The position numbers and the translations under genes are program-made. The notes below the pieces were generated by a model. That model was not told the origin of the DNA and did not search any database. It saw only the letters and a program-made list of their open reading frames with translations. From Anaerolineaceae bacterium UBA1363 (GTDB lineage: Bacteria; Chloroflexota; Anaerolineae; Anaerolineales; Anaerolineaceae): a stretch of 61,161 nucleotides of DNA. The stretch lies in contig DBRR01000044.1 in NCBI GenBank assembly GCA_002306055.1, forward strand, positions 1 to 61,161. Direction: 5' to 3'. Numbering within the stretch: the stretch's first letter is position 1; the number at the start of each line of letters is the position of its first letter. Positions 7,395 to 16,533 of this stretch are shown piece after piece.

Positions 7395-8073
7395 ATAGAG
7401 ACAAGCATTATACCTGAGCCAAATAGATTTCGCAAGCCAAATTTGGTAATTCGTTGTGAGGGGGTCAGGTTGCCGTTTTCAACCTAACATCAGGTAGGCT
7501 GGTTTTTTCGGTCAAACCTTTTTATAATTTTTTAGAGAGTTGACGTAGGTCAGGTTCCGCTGTTGAACCTGACATCACGAGCGCCTGCCAACGTAACGCC
7601 TAACTTTCCCACAATACGACCTGGCATCACATACGTAACAAACTAAAGCTTTGGTGTAGCCAACCCTCAACCAGCAAGATACCGATAAGTAGATACCAGA
7701 AATCAAGCCGAGTCTTGTACTCTCAGGCGAAGGGGGGAAGTATGCTTAATTGAGATATGAGGATCAACCCGCCAATTTGGTTTAGATGCTTCGCTCCTGC
7801 ATGGATATACGACTCTTGTATTCATCAAAAAGAAAAGGATAAACCTGCGTATGCCAATACCCGTGATGTCAGGTTCAACAGCGGAACCTGACCTACGCTA
7901 ATTTGAGTGTGAGTAAAAAAGACCAAGCTTCAGGTTCCCGCAGGGCAAAGTTCGTGATGAAAGGTCGATAAACGCAATACCCTAAAGGCAAGATGCCTGA
8001 CCTACGCGTGCATTCCCTCTCCGCACTCACGACTAAAGTAGAATCAAGGTGAATCAGATTGGAGAGCTAGAGC
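7395..8073. other. Non-coding spacer rich in one hairpin repeat
   Basis: No credible gene is seen in these 679 bases. The spacer holds the perfect 35-bp inverted repeat (7544-7578 and 7863-7897), a diverged third copy near 7466-7490, and shorter pieces of the same motif near 7924 and 7989. Confidence 0.7.
7544..7897. repeat. 354-bp MITE-like unit bounded by perfect 35-bp inverted repeats
   Basis: The 35 bases at 7544-7578 are the exact reverse complement of 7863-7897. Each arm is itself a hairpin (CAGGTTC, 7-base loop, GAACCTG). The 284 bases between hold no gene. No target duplication is visible at the edges (GTTGA versus CTAAT). A MITE, a REP pair or a regulatory element are all possible. 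Confidence 0.7.
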
Positions 8074-9342
8074 ATGGCAGATCTTCAGCAGGTCAAATTT
8101 GAAAAGATGGTGTATGGCGGCGATTGCTTGGGGCGCCTGGCGGATGGACGGGCGGTGTTTGTGCCCTTTGTGCTGCCTGGGGAAACAGCCGAAATTGAGA
8201 TCAATGAAAGCAAGCAGCGTTTCGCCCGCGGGCGAGCCGTGAAGCTGTTTGAGGAATCACCCGACCGGATCGCCCCTCCTTGCCCCTACTTCTCGGTTTG
8301 CGGCGGCTGCCATTACCAGCACTTGGGCTACACGCAGCAGCTTGAGCTGAAAAAAGACCTTGTCAGAGATCAACTGGAGCGGCTTGGCAAGCTCAGCGAC
8401 CTTCCCGAAATTCCAATCACTGGGAGCCCAACTGCTTTTGGCTACCGGAACCAGGTTCAGTTTCACCCAGTGAAGAGTGAGATAGCAGAAACTTCAGTGA
8501 GCCTGGGTTTTAAACGAGCCTCTTCAGACGAAGTGCTGCCGATCGAAAAATGCCTCCTGATCCCGGATGAAATGAATGAGCTCCTCGCTCAAATCGAGCT
8601 GGAAGCAGGATCCGCTATCACGCGCATTGCGATGCGCAATGACAGCGATGGCGAAATCATGCTTGTCTTCGAAGGAGAGAGCGATGAGCCGCCTGAACTC
8701 TCGCTCGATTTACCAGTGTCCGCAACTTATCTCAGCTCGGACGGACGCAGCTTGAATTTGGGCGGCAATGACGCCCTGGTTTATCACGTTTTGGGGAAGG
8801 AATTCCTGGTCTCGCCCGAATCCTTCTTCCAGGTGAACTTGCCTGTGGCGGAGGAGATGGTTCTTCACGTTCTTGGGCTGCTTGAAGGCCGGAAAAACCT
8901 GTCCATCCTCGAGCTCTACAGCGGGGTCGGGCTTTTCAGCCGATTCCTTGCCCCTCTTGCCAGCCGGTTAACCGCCATCGAGAGCGCTCCTTCGGCTTGC
9001 TTTGATTTCGCGGGAAACCTGGACGAGTTTGAGAACATCAGCCTCTACGAAGGCGCTGTTGAAGTGATCCTGCCCGAGATCGTTGCGCAGATCAAACCCA
9101 CCGACCTGGTGGTGCTCGATCCACCGCGCGCTGGCCTCAACACCAAAGCCCGCCAGGCACTGATCGACCTGAACCCTATGGAAATCATTTACATCTCCTG
9201 CGACCCCAGCACCCTCGCCCGCGACCTGAAACACTTCAGCGAAACTGGCTATTGCCTGCAGAATGTGCATGCCTTCGATATGTTCCCCCAAACCGCCCAT
9301 GTGGAGACGGTGGTATTGATGTCACGGGTCGAAGGGAAATAG
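8074..9342 (+). CDS. RlmD/TrmA-family RNA (uracil-5-)-methyltransferase
   Basis: A SAM-dependent m5U methyltransferase of 422 residues. An N-terminal TRAM domain (1-60) begins QVKFEKMVYGGDCLGR and is followed by an iron-sulfur motif CPYFSVCGGC with an upstream Cys (about 70-81). The Rossmann fold has SAM motif LELYSGVGLFS (about 275-285), FFQVN near 250 and the LDPPRAGL loop. The catalytic Cys is in YISCDPSTLARDL. The iron-sulfur Cys set favours 23S rRNA U1939 or U747 enzymes (RlmD/RlmC type) over TrmA, but which uridine is modified cannot be read from sequence. It stands alone between two non-coding spacers. Confidence 0.92.
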   Translation: MADLQQVKFEKMVYGGDCLGRLADGRAVFVPFVLPGETAEIEINESKQRFARGRAVKLFEESPDRIAPPCPYFSVCGGCHYQHLGYTQQLELKKDLVRDQLERLGKLSDLPEIPITGSPTAFGYRNQVQFHPVKSEIAETSVSLGFKRASSDEVLPIEKCLLIPDEMNELLAQIELEAGSAITRIAMRNDSDGEIMLVFEGESDEPPELSLDLPVSATYLSSDGRSLNLGGNDALVYHVLGKEFLVSPESFFQVNLPVAEEMVLHVLGLLEGRKNLSILELYSGVGLFSRFLAPLASRLTAIESAPSACFDFAGNLDEFENISLYEGAVEVILPEIVAQIKPTDLVVLDPPRAGLNTKARQALIDLNPMEIIYISCDPSTLARDLKHFSETGYCLQNVHAFDMFPQTAHVETVVLMSRVEGK

Positions 9343-9676
9343 CCGCGAAAACCCGGTAATACTGAGGTTTTCAGGGTTTCTGGCAAATTTGACATCGGAC
9401 AGGGTAAACACTCTGCGGTAACTTATCCAAAGGCCACTTAGGTCAAAAGTGGTAGGGTTGAGTAGCAGATTTAGACGTCACAGGGTTGAAGCTGTGGATT
9501 AGATGTCAAGGGGTTATGTGTCCGAGATTGTGTCCGAGATAGATGTCAGCGCCGTATTACGTTATTTTCAAGTAACATTCTATCTGTACAGACCAAATGT
9601 TAATCCGCGTTGCTTGTGGCAATGACCTGCTGTTCATACAATGAGGATAACAACTGAAGAAAGAAGGTTATCCTCG
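9343..9676. other. Non-coding spacer
   Basis: About 330 bases with no gene. A 10-base direct repeat, TGTCCGAGAT, occurs twice around 9520-9542. I see no clear promoter or structured RNA. Confidence 0.5.
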
Positions 9677-10186
9677 ATGTTAAGCAAAAACATACAATCC
9701 ATTAGAAAGTCAAAAGGGCTTTCGCAAGAAGAACTTGCAATTAAGCTAAATGTTGTGAGACAAACAGTATCCAAATGGGAACGAGGTTTATCGGTTCCGG
9801 ATTCTGAAATGTTGATCACTATTTCTGAGATTCTTGAAACACCGGTGAGCGCTTTACTCGGTGAGACTTACACTGAGACACCGGTCGATGATTTGAAAGT
9901 GATTTCTGAAAAATTGGAGATCATAAATCTGCAGCTGGCACGCAGTAAGGCTGCTAAACGAAAAATACTTCATTGGCTGTTTATTATATTGTGTATGCTC
10001 ATTGTAATAACTGCTGCAGTTTTGATTTCACAAAACAGTCCCTACTTGAGTTGGGATTTCAATGATCCGGAAACTGCAGTAGTAGGAACGTTCTTTCATG
10101 CATTTGAATGGTTCTTTTTCAGATTAGCACCTGTTGCTTTGATTGGAACTGTCGTCGGAATTGTTTTAACAAGAGAGAAAAGATAA
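9677..10186 (+). CDS. XRE-type HTH regulator with C-terminal membrane anchor
   Basis: This 169-residue protein starts with a Cro/CI helix-turn-helix (residues 4-57; LSKNIQSIRKSKGLSQEELA, then VVRQTVSKWERG). A short linker leads to two hydrophobic segments (about 98-118 and 135-162) separated by an acidic loop. DNA-binding domains tethered to the membrane in this way are common next to antimicrobial or stress exporters in Gram-positives, but here no exporter is adjacent. The start at 9677 is preferred over the ATG 36 bases upstream because GAAGG precedes it at RBS distance. A terminator follows. Target genes are unknown. Confidence 0.8.
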   Translation: MLSKNIQSIRKSKGLSQEELAIKLNVVRQTVSKWERGLSVPDSEMLITISEILETPVSALLGETYTETPVDDLKVISEKLEIINLQLARSKAAKRKILHWLFIILCMLIVITAAVLISQNSPYLSWDFNDPETAVVGTFFHAFEWFFFRLAPVALIGTVVGIVLTREKR

Positions 10187-10196
10187 TAGACAGACC

Positions 10197-10243
10197 AAGG
10201 CTCCTCACTACTGGCAAATGCGTCAGTGGCGAGGAGCCTTTTT
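10197..10243 (+). terminator. Terminator after the XRE gene
   Basis: AAGGCTCCTC (10197-10206) pairs with GAGGAGCCTT (10231-10240), followed by a T-run. It also abuts the stop codon of the opposing recombinase remnant. Confidence 0.75.
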
Positions 10244-11326
10244 ATGCCTCGATCTCAATTGTGATGCCGGACTTGAATTCCACAGTGAAGTGGTCGGCAA
10301 AGACGGTGATCTTCTCGATGCGCTTTTTGACCAGAGCCTCATCGGACTCTGAGATGCCGGTTTCCTGCCGGGCGATGAAGTCCTGCAGCTCTTTTAGCGG
10401 TTCATGGCTTCTTCCCGATGGTGGCTGTCGACCTCGGATTTTTCTTTCTGTTCGCGGAGACGGAAAATCTCATCCGCGATGGCATCGTAGTCCTGCTTGT
10501 TGTTGGCCTTCTTGATGATCTCCTTTTGCAGTTCTTCCAGTCTTGCCTGAATGCCGTCCGGCGAGAGGGTGTCGGCATTGACGACGGCCTTGGCGATTTT
10601 CTGCTGTAAGGTTTTCAGGAAGGTGTCGCGCTCGGTCAGAATCTGATTGATGGCCTTGACCGTGACCTCCTGCAGCAGGAGCTCGTTGACCGTCCGGGGG
10701 TGCAGTTCATCTCTGCCGAGTTCGGCTCCAAGCGGCTAATGCAGCGCCAGACGATGGACTTGCAGCCGTGGTTGTTCCAGCGGACACGCAGGTAAAGCTC
10801 TCCGCACTCGCCGCAGAAAACCATCTGCGCGAAGCAGTGATTGCAGGAGAAGCCACGTTTCCTTCCGGTCGGGCTGACATGTACTACCCGACGGCGGACA
10901 AGCTCGGCCTGCACCTGCATGAAGAGCTCCTTCGGGATGATGGCTTCGTGGTCATCCTCGACGTAGTAATGAGGGACAGTGCCGTTATTCTTGATACGCT
11001 TCTTTGTAAGGAAGTCCGTGATGTAAGTCTTTTGAAGCAGGGCGTCGCCCACATACTTCTCGTTGCGGAGGATCTTGTTGATGGTGCTGGTGTGCCACTT
11101 CGTGTTGCCCGCGCCGGTTTGGATGCCGTCAGCCATAAGTCCGGCGGTAATCTAGTCCATGCTGGAGCCTTCGAGGTATTCCCGATAGATGCGTTTTACG
11201 ATTTCTGCCTGCTCCGGGTCGGTGACGAGGTGCCCGTTCTCATCCTTGGTGTATCCGAGGAAGCGATTATAGTTGATCGGCACTTTTCCCTGTTGGTAGC
11301 GGTATTGACAGACCTTGACAGACATC
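10242..11326 (-). pseudogene. Large serine recombinase, C-terminal fragment with frameshifts and a stop
   Basis: Minus-strand reading gives the middle and C-terminal parts of a TnpX-type large serine recombinase. The frames read YNRFLGYTKDENGHLVTDPE, then an in-frame TAG near 11154, then the recombinase domain INKILRNEKYVGDALLQKTY. A zinc ribbon (CNHC, CGECGELY, WRC; about 10720-10850) and the coiled-coil tail ending FKSGITIEIEA follow. At least two frameshifts are needed, one after EMNCTP (near 10695) and one near 10400. The catalytic N-terminal resolvase domain is absent. Codon and motif style look like elements of anaerobic Firmicutes, so it is probably a transferred, dead element. It abuts the GH1 gene end. 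Confidence 0.8.
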
Positions 11327-12643
11327 GCTATACCAGTAAGCGCTATCCTTTATATAGCGTTTTTGGGTTTCGTAATCAACATAGATGATCCCAAATCGCT
11401 CTGAATATCCCCTGGACCATTCAAAGTTATCCATTAACGACCACACCAAATAGCCAGTGACTGGGATGCCCGCCTGAATTGCCTGCCAGACTGCTCGGAT
11501 GTGGGTCTTCAGGTAATCGATACGCCTCTGATCGTGAACTTTTCCTGTCCCATCTGGACCTTCGGCGTAACTGGCTCCATTTTCAGTCACCATCAATTGC
11601 TTAGGACGATACTCCCGGAAAATTCGCTCGAGGATTTCGAACAAACCCTCTGGATAGACCTCCCAACCCATGTCTGTTTTGGGCACATCCGCTCTCTTTT
11701 CAGCCAGAATAGGCTCTGGTTCCGAGGAAACGAATTGCCTGCTGTAATAATTGATCCCCAAAAGGTCAGTTTCCTGCGCGATCAGCTCCATATCGCCTGT
11801 TTTGATGAAATCAGGCTCGGTCGACTCCAACGCACCCATGCGGACATAATCCGCAAGCATATCCTGGGGATACCCACGCCCAAAAGTGGGGTCGGCGAAC
11901 CAGCGAATGAGCTCTCCATCCATAAAACGAATTCTGTCCTCGCTGACTGGGGCATCGGGGTCGTTATGGATCGGGCTCATGTTCAGCACAATCCCGACCT
12001 GCGCATCGGGTACAGCGTTACGCAATTCCTTAACCGCCACGCCATGCGCAAGCAAAAGATAATGAGCTGCCAGGATGCCCTTCGAGCGATCTTTCATTCC
12101 CGGCGCGTGTTCGCCAAAGGTATAACTCAGATGGCTGGCACACCACGGCTCGTTGATGGTATACCAAGTTTTCACTCTGTCACCAAGATGGCGGGCAACC
12201 ACACTGGTGTACTCAGCAAAGGCATCCACAACGGAACGATTCAGCCAGGCTCCCTCCAGGGCGGTTGGCAAATCCCAATGGTAAAGGGTTGCCATGGGCT
12301 GAATATCAGCCTCCAAAAGCGCATCCACCAGCCTGCTGTAAAAATCCAGGCCGGGCTTATTGATCTTTCCGCGACCCTCTGGCAAGATGCGCGGCCAGGC
12401 AATCGAGAAACGGTAGGATTTAAAACCCAACGACTTCATCAGTTGGATATCTTCCTGCCAGCGGTGATAATGATCGCAGGCAACATCTCCTGTATCGCCA
12501 TTGTGTGTTTTTCCGGGTGTATGTGAAAAAACATCCCAGATAGACTCACCCCTGCCGTCCTCTTTTACCGCGCCTTCAATTTGGTAAGCACTGGTGGCAG
12601 TCCCCCACAGGAAGTAATCCGGAAATTTTAACATGGATGTCAT
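11267..12643 (-). CDS. GH1 beta-glucosidase, tail altered by recombinase remnant
   Basis: A retaining family 1 glycosidase that splits beta-glucosides such as cellobiose in the cytosol; no signal peptide is present. The acid/base motif YTINEPW (about residue 165) and nucleophile motif VTENGASY (about 355) are present, as are FLWGTATSAYQIEGA at the start and LMDNFEWSRGYSERFG near 410. Natural family members end soon after SAYWYSxV; here the last 20 or so residues are read from the adjacent recombinase DNA. The lost piece is only a few residues, so activity is probably kept. Last gene of the xyloside/glucoside operon, 19 bases after xylB. Confidence 0.93.
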   Translation of the reverse strand: MTSMLKFPDYFLWGTATSAYQIEGAVKEDGRGESIWDVFSHTPGKTHNGDTGDVACDHYHRWQEDIQLMKSLGFKSYRFSIAWPRILPEGRGKINKPGLDFYSRLVDALLEADIQPMATLYHWDLPTALEGAWLNRSVVDAFAEYTSVVARHLGDRVKTWYTINEPWCASHLSYTFGEHAPGMKDRSKGILAAHYLLLAHGVAVKELRNAVPDAQVGIVLNMSPIHNDPDAPVSEDRIRFMDGELIRWFADPTFGRGYPQDMLADYVRMGALESTEPDFIKTGDMELIAQETDLLGINYYSRQFVSSEPEPILAEKRADVPKTDMGWEVYPEGLFEILERIFREYRPKQLMVTENGASYAEGPDGTGKVHDQRRIDYLKTHIRAVWQAIQAGIPVTGYLVWSLMDNFEWSRGYSERFGIIYVDYETQKRYIKDSAYWYSDVCQGLSIPLPTGKSADQL

Positions 12644-12662
12644 CGCGCTTATCCTTTGCTGA

Positions 12663-14153
12663 TCAGATGAGTTGAGTAAAAGTAGATTTCAATAGCGGGT
12701 AGAGTTGCCGATAGATTTGATAGGCATGCCGGTAAACTTCGAAGGTATCCGGGTTGGGATCAGTCTTTCCGGTAATCTGGATGGTATCGTGACAGGCTGT
12801 GACCACGTCCGGCCATGCGCCTCGCCCCACCCCAGCTAAAAGTGCGGCACCGAAAGCCCCTCCTTCAGCGGTATTGACGCTGACCAGTTCACTCTCCAGC
12901 ACATCTGCCAAAACCTGGCGCCACAAAGCACCCTTGGTACCGCCGCCCGAGGCACGCACCTGGCTGACACTATCCAGACCGGTATCCCGGATCAGGTTGA
13001 AACTGTCTTTCAAGCCAAAAGCGACGCCTTCGAGAACGGCACGGGTCATATGACTGCGCGTGTGGCGGAGAGTCAGACCAATAAAAGCACCCCGAGCTAA
13101 TGGGTCTGGGTGTGGGGTACGTTCGCCGCTCAAATATGGCAGGAATAGCAATCCTTCGCTTCCAGCGGGCACAGTTTCCGCTTCGCGCAAAAGTTCGTCA
13201 AAACTGACCCCGGGCGCCAGCGTGTCGCGGTACCACTGCAAACTGCCGGCCGCAGAGAGCATTACTCCCATAAAATGCCACCGATCCGGAAGGGCATGAC
13301 AAAACGCATGTAGCCGGCCTTGTGGTTCAACCAGAGGCGCAGGGGTGGTGGCAAAGATCACGCCACTTGTCCCTACGGTTAAGCCTATAATTCCAGGCTC
13401 GACCGCTCCGACTCCAACAGCCCCAGCCGCTTGGTCACCGCCGCCCGCAACTACTGGGGTGCCCCGTTCCAGACCGGTCAATGCGGCTGCAGACTCGCTA
13501 ACATACCCGGTAATTTCAGGACCTTCGTAGGTCGGGGGCATCCATTCGCGAGGAATATTCAATGCTTCGAGCAGTTCCTTAGACCAATCCCTGGCTTTCA
13601 GATCAAACAGCACAGTCCCTGAGCCATCCGCCTTGTCCATGGCAAATTCGCCCGTTAGTTTGTAGCGAATGTAATCTTTGGGTAAAAGGACATGGCGAGC
13701 CCTGGAGTAGATTCCAGGTTCATTTTCAGCAACCCAAAGGATCTTTGGCGCGGTAAAACCTGTCAGAGCCACATTGCCGCTGATCTGGATAAATCGTTCC
13801 TTGCCAACCCTCTGATGGATCTCGTCACATTGTGCCTGGCAACGTTGGTCATTCCACAAAATGGCGGGGCGCAGCACCTCACCCTCTGCGTCCAGCAATA
13901 TCAGGCCATGCATCTGACCGGTGAGACCAATCGCCTCAATTTCGCTTGATGAAATCCCGGTCTGAAGGATTACGTTCCGAATGCTCTGAACGACCGCCTG
14001 CCACCATTGCGCGGGATCCTGTTCGGACCACAACGGTTTGGGTGAGGAGAGGGTATGCGCTGAAGACTCCATACCCAAAACCTTGCCATTCTGATCAATC
14101 AGCAGAGCTTTGCTGCTGGTGGTGGAGACATCCAGCCCCAAAAAGTAAGCCAT
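12663..14153 (-). CDS. xylB: Xylulokinase (FGGY family)
   Basis: The enzyme phosphorylates D-xylulose to xylulose-5-phosphate for the pentose phosphate route. It has the actin-like N-domain with GLDVSTTSSKALLID (residues 5-19), TGQMHGL, the WNDQRC segment with a conserved Asp, GGGDQAAGAVG and the C-terminal signature region with SGGGTKGALWRQVLAD. Length 496 is usual. The ATG at 14153 is preferred because AGGAGG lies 8-13 bases upstream; a 12-residue longer frame would overlap the GH3 stop. It follows GH3 by 11 bases and precedes GH1, so it is translated within one operon with xylA. Confidence 0.95.
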   Translation of the reverse strand: MAYFLGLDVSTTSSKALLIDQNGKVLGMESSAHTLSSPKPLWSEQDPAQWWQAVVQSIRNVILQTGISSSEIEAIGLTGQMHGLILLDAEGEVLRPAILWNDQRCQAQCDEIHQRVGKERFIQISGNVALTGFTAPKILWVAENEPGIYSRARHVLLPKDYIRYKLTGEFAMDKADGSGTVLFDLKARDWSKELLEALNIPREWMPPTYEGPEITGYVSESAAALTGLERGTPVVAGGGDQAAGAVGVGAVEPGIIGLTVGTSGVIFATTPAPLVEPQGRLHAFCHALPDRWHFMGVMLSAAGSLQWYRDTLAPGVSFDELLREAETVPAGSEGLLFLPYLSGERTPHPDPLARGAFIGLTLRHTRSHMTRAVLEGVAFGLKDSFNLIRDTGLDSVSQVRASGGGTKGALWRQVLADVLESELVSVNTAEGGAFGAALLAGVGRGAWPDVVTACHDTIQITGKTDPNPDTFEVYRHAYQIYRQLYPLLKSTFTQLI

Positions 14154-14164
14154 CGTCAACCCTC

Positions 14165-16498
14165 CTATAGGGTAATTGTGACCGGGCAATCGAACACGCG
14201 GTCTTTTACAATTTGTTTGGTTTCACCAGTGACCTCGAAGGTAGCTTGAAGGCGAATGTCCTCAGAAGAGCTGCCAATCAGGATTTTCACAGCGCCAGGC
14301 TCCAAGACCAGCCTAAGGCCTTCGCCGTAGTATGCTAACATATTAACAGGGAGGTCAAAACGGATACTTTTCCTTTCGCCCGGCAATAAATGCATTCGCG
14401 CAAATCCGCGCAATTCTTTGACAGGCCGTGGGAACTCAGCATACTCATCGCCGGTATAGAGCTGCACAACCTCATCGCCAGCTACGTTCCCAATATTAGT
14501 CACGTCAAAGGCAACACACAAAGTGTCATCCAGTCCAGCATGATTTTTATCAAGGGTCAGGTTGCTGTATTCAAACTGGGTGTAACTCAAGCCGTGCCCA
14601 AATGGAAACAGCGGTTTTACGGTTTCGTTAACATAATCGCCATAAATGTTAGAGCGCATACCCGAAGGTTTATGGTTATAGAATACCGGCACCTGCCCAA
14701 CTGAACGCGCGATCGAAACAGGCAATTTGCCGCCAGGATTGATTTCGCCCAGGAGTGCGTTCGCAATCGCGCCTGCGCCTTCCTCGCCCGGAACCCAAGC
14801 CTCGAGCACTGCATTTGAAGCTTCAATCAAACCCGGAATAGATAAAGGCCGCCCGTTGATCAACACCAGCACGACCGGCTTGCCAGTCTCGAGGATGGCT
14901 TGCAGCAATTCAGCCTGCACGCCGGGCAGCCCAAGATCGGTTGAGTCCCTGAATTCGCCTGTGGTGCAGTCATAAGCCAACCCGGACTTATGCCCGAGCA
15001 CAACCACCGCTACATCAGCAGTCTTTGTGAGATCAACTGCCTCAACAAAGCCGGATTTATCCTTGCCTGAGACATCGCAGCCTTTGGCATATTCTACCTC
15101 CATGGAAGTTGGCAGGGCTTGCCTGAGGCTCTCGAAAACAGTCGGGACTTCGACCGGCATTTTTTCGATGTCCGCCTGGGTCAAGCCCTCGTAACCCGAT
15201 CCGCTTGGTGGGTCCTGGTGCATCAGTTCAAGCACGGCAGAATAGGAATAATCGCCCAACATGCAGCGCCTGTTATCGGCGTTCGGACCGATCAGGGCGA
15301 TCTTTTTGACCGTATCTTTGAGTGGCAATGCGCCATCGTTCTTGAGCAAAACCAGGCTTTGCCCGGCAATCTGCTTTGCCAGCTCCCTGTTGGCAGGGGT
15401 TTCAAATTCAGCCAACACGCCGCCCTCATCCACATAGGGATTTTCGAACAAACCTAATTCGAATTTCTTAGTCAGGTGGCGTGTGACAGACAAATCGATT
15501 GTTTCAAGAGAGAGCTCCCCTGCTTCCAAAGCTTCCTGCAAACCAGGCATGTAGCAATCAAAAGTGGGCAGTTCCACGTCAATTCCAGCGGTGAGTGCCC
15601 TGATGGCAGCATCCTTGCGGTTTGGAGAAGATTTATGATAGTTGTGGATCATCACTACAGCTTCGTAATCAGAGACAACCAGCCCATCAAAACCCAGCGT
15701 GTCCCGGAGGAGGTCGGTAATGATGCGCTTTGAAGCAGCCACGACTTCACCATCCAATTCCGGATAGGCATTCATTATCGACATCAAACCCGCATCGCGG
15801 ATCGCTGCCTGGAAGGGAGCCATGTAGACTTCCCAAAGGTCTCTTTCGCCCAAGTGCACAGGACCACAATTCAAGCCCCCCTGCGAAAAGGCGTGCCCGA
15901 TGAAATGCTTCCCGGTCGCCATGACCGCCTCCGCAGGGTTCTCGCCTTGCAGCCCCTGGATGTACGCTTTGCCAAATTGGCTTACAAGCATAGGATCTTC
16001 GCCAAAAGTCTCCTCAATCCGCCCCCAACGCGGGTCGCGACCAACGTCCAACACTGGTGCCAGCCCCTGGCGCGCGCCAATGGCGAGCATCTGCTTGCGA
16101 ATCTGCTCCGTCATTTTTTTAGCAAGGTCAGGCTCAAACGTGCTAGCCAGACCGATCATTTGTGGGTAGACTGTGCTGCCCAGAGCCATCACTCCGGAAC
16201 AGCATTCTTCATGGTTGATGGTCGGGATTCCCAGGCGGGTTTCTTCCAGCAGGAACTTTTGGATGCGGTTATAGGCTTTGGCAGTCTCCAAAGGCGTCAG
16301 GTTGCCCGCGCCGGCGATGCGCGTGATCTGCCCCACCCCATCTTTTAGCTTTGCCTTTACTTTTTCCTGGTCCAAGCGCCCCTTAGTCTGGAGCTCATAA
16401 AACCAATATCCACCGAGCTGGCGGATTTTCTCCTGGAGGGTCATTTGCGCCAACAAATCCCTGACACGTTTCTGAATTTGAGTGGGGGGCGGGGTCAT
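14165..16498 (-). CDS. GH3 beta-xylosidase/beta-glucosidase
   Basis: A 777-residue family 3 enzyme that hydrolyses terminal beta-linked xylose or glucose. The (beta/alpha)8 domain carries GRDPRWGR (153-160), TGKHFIGH (195-202) and the nucleophile Asp277 in VVSDYEA. The alpha/beta sandwich (about 380-600) and the fibronectin-III-like C-terminal domain (about 660-760; GDEVVQLY, RELRGFARM type) follow in the usual order. No signal peptide, so it acts on imported oligosaccharides. Its place between xylA and xylB points to xylosides, but the substrate cannot be fixed by sequence alone. Confidence 0.93.
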   Translation of the reverse strand: MTPPPTQIQKRVRDLLAQMTLQEKIRQLGGYWFYELQTKGRLDQEKVKAKLKDGVGQITRIAGAGNLTPLETAKAYNRIQKFLLEETRLGIPTINHEECCSGVMALGSTVYPQMIGLASTFEPDLAKKMTEQIRKQMLAIGARQGLAPVLDVGRDPRWGRIEETFGEDPMLVSQFGKAYIQGLQGENPAEAVMATGKHFIGHAFSQGGLNCGPVHLGERDLWEVYMAPFQAAIRDAGLMSIMNAYPELDGEVVAASKRIITDLLRDTLGFDGLVVSDYEAVVMIHNYHKSSPNRKDAAIRALTAGIDVELPTFDCYMPGLQEALEAGELSLETIDLSVTRHLTKKFELGLFENPYVDEGGVLAEFETPANRELAKQIAGQSLVLLKNDGALPLKDTVKKIALIGPNADNRRCMLGDYSYSAVLELMHQDPPSGSGYEGLTQADIEKMPVEVPTVFESLRQALPTSMEVEYAKGCDVSGKDKSGFVEAVDLTKTADVAVVVLGHKSGLAYDCTTGEFRDSTDLGLPGVQAELLQAILETGKPVVLVLINGRPLSIPGLIEASNAVLEAWVPGEEGAGAIANALLGEINPGGKLPVSIARSVGQVPVFYNHKPSGMRSNIYGDYVNETVKPLFPFGHGLSYTQFEYSNLTLDKNHAGLDDTLCVAFDVTNIGNVAGDEVVQLYTGDEYAEFPRPVKELRGFARMHLLPGERKSIRFDLPVNMLAYYGEGLRLVLEPGAVKILIGSSSEDIRLQATFEVTGETKQIVKDRVFDCPVTITL

Positions 16499-16533
16499 GG
16501 CTGTCTCTTTCCAGTTTATTGTTAAGTGAAAAT

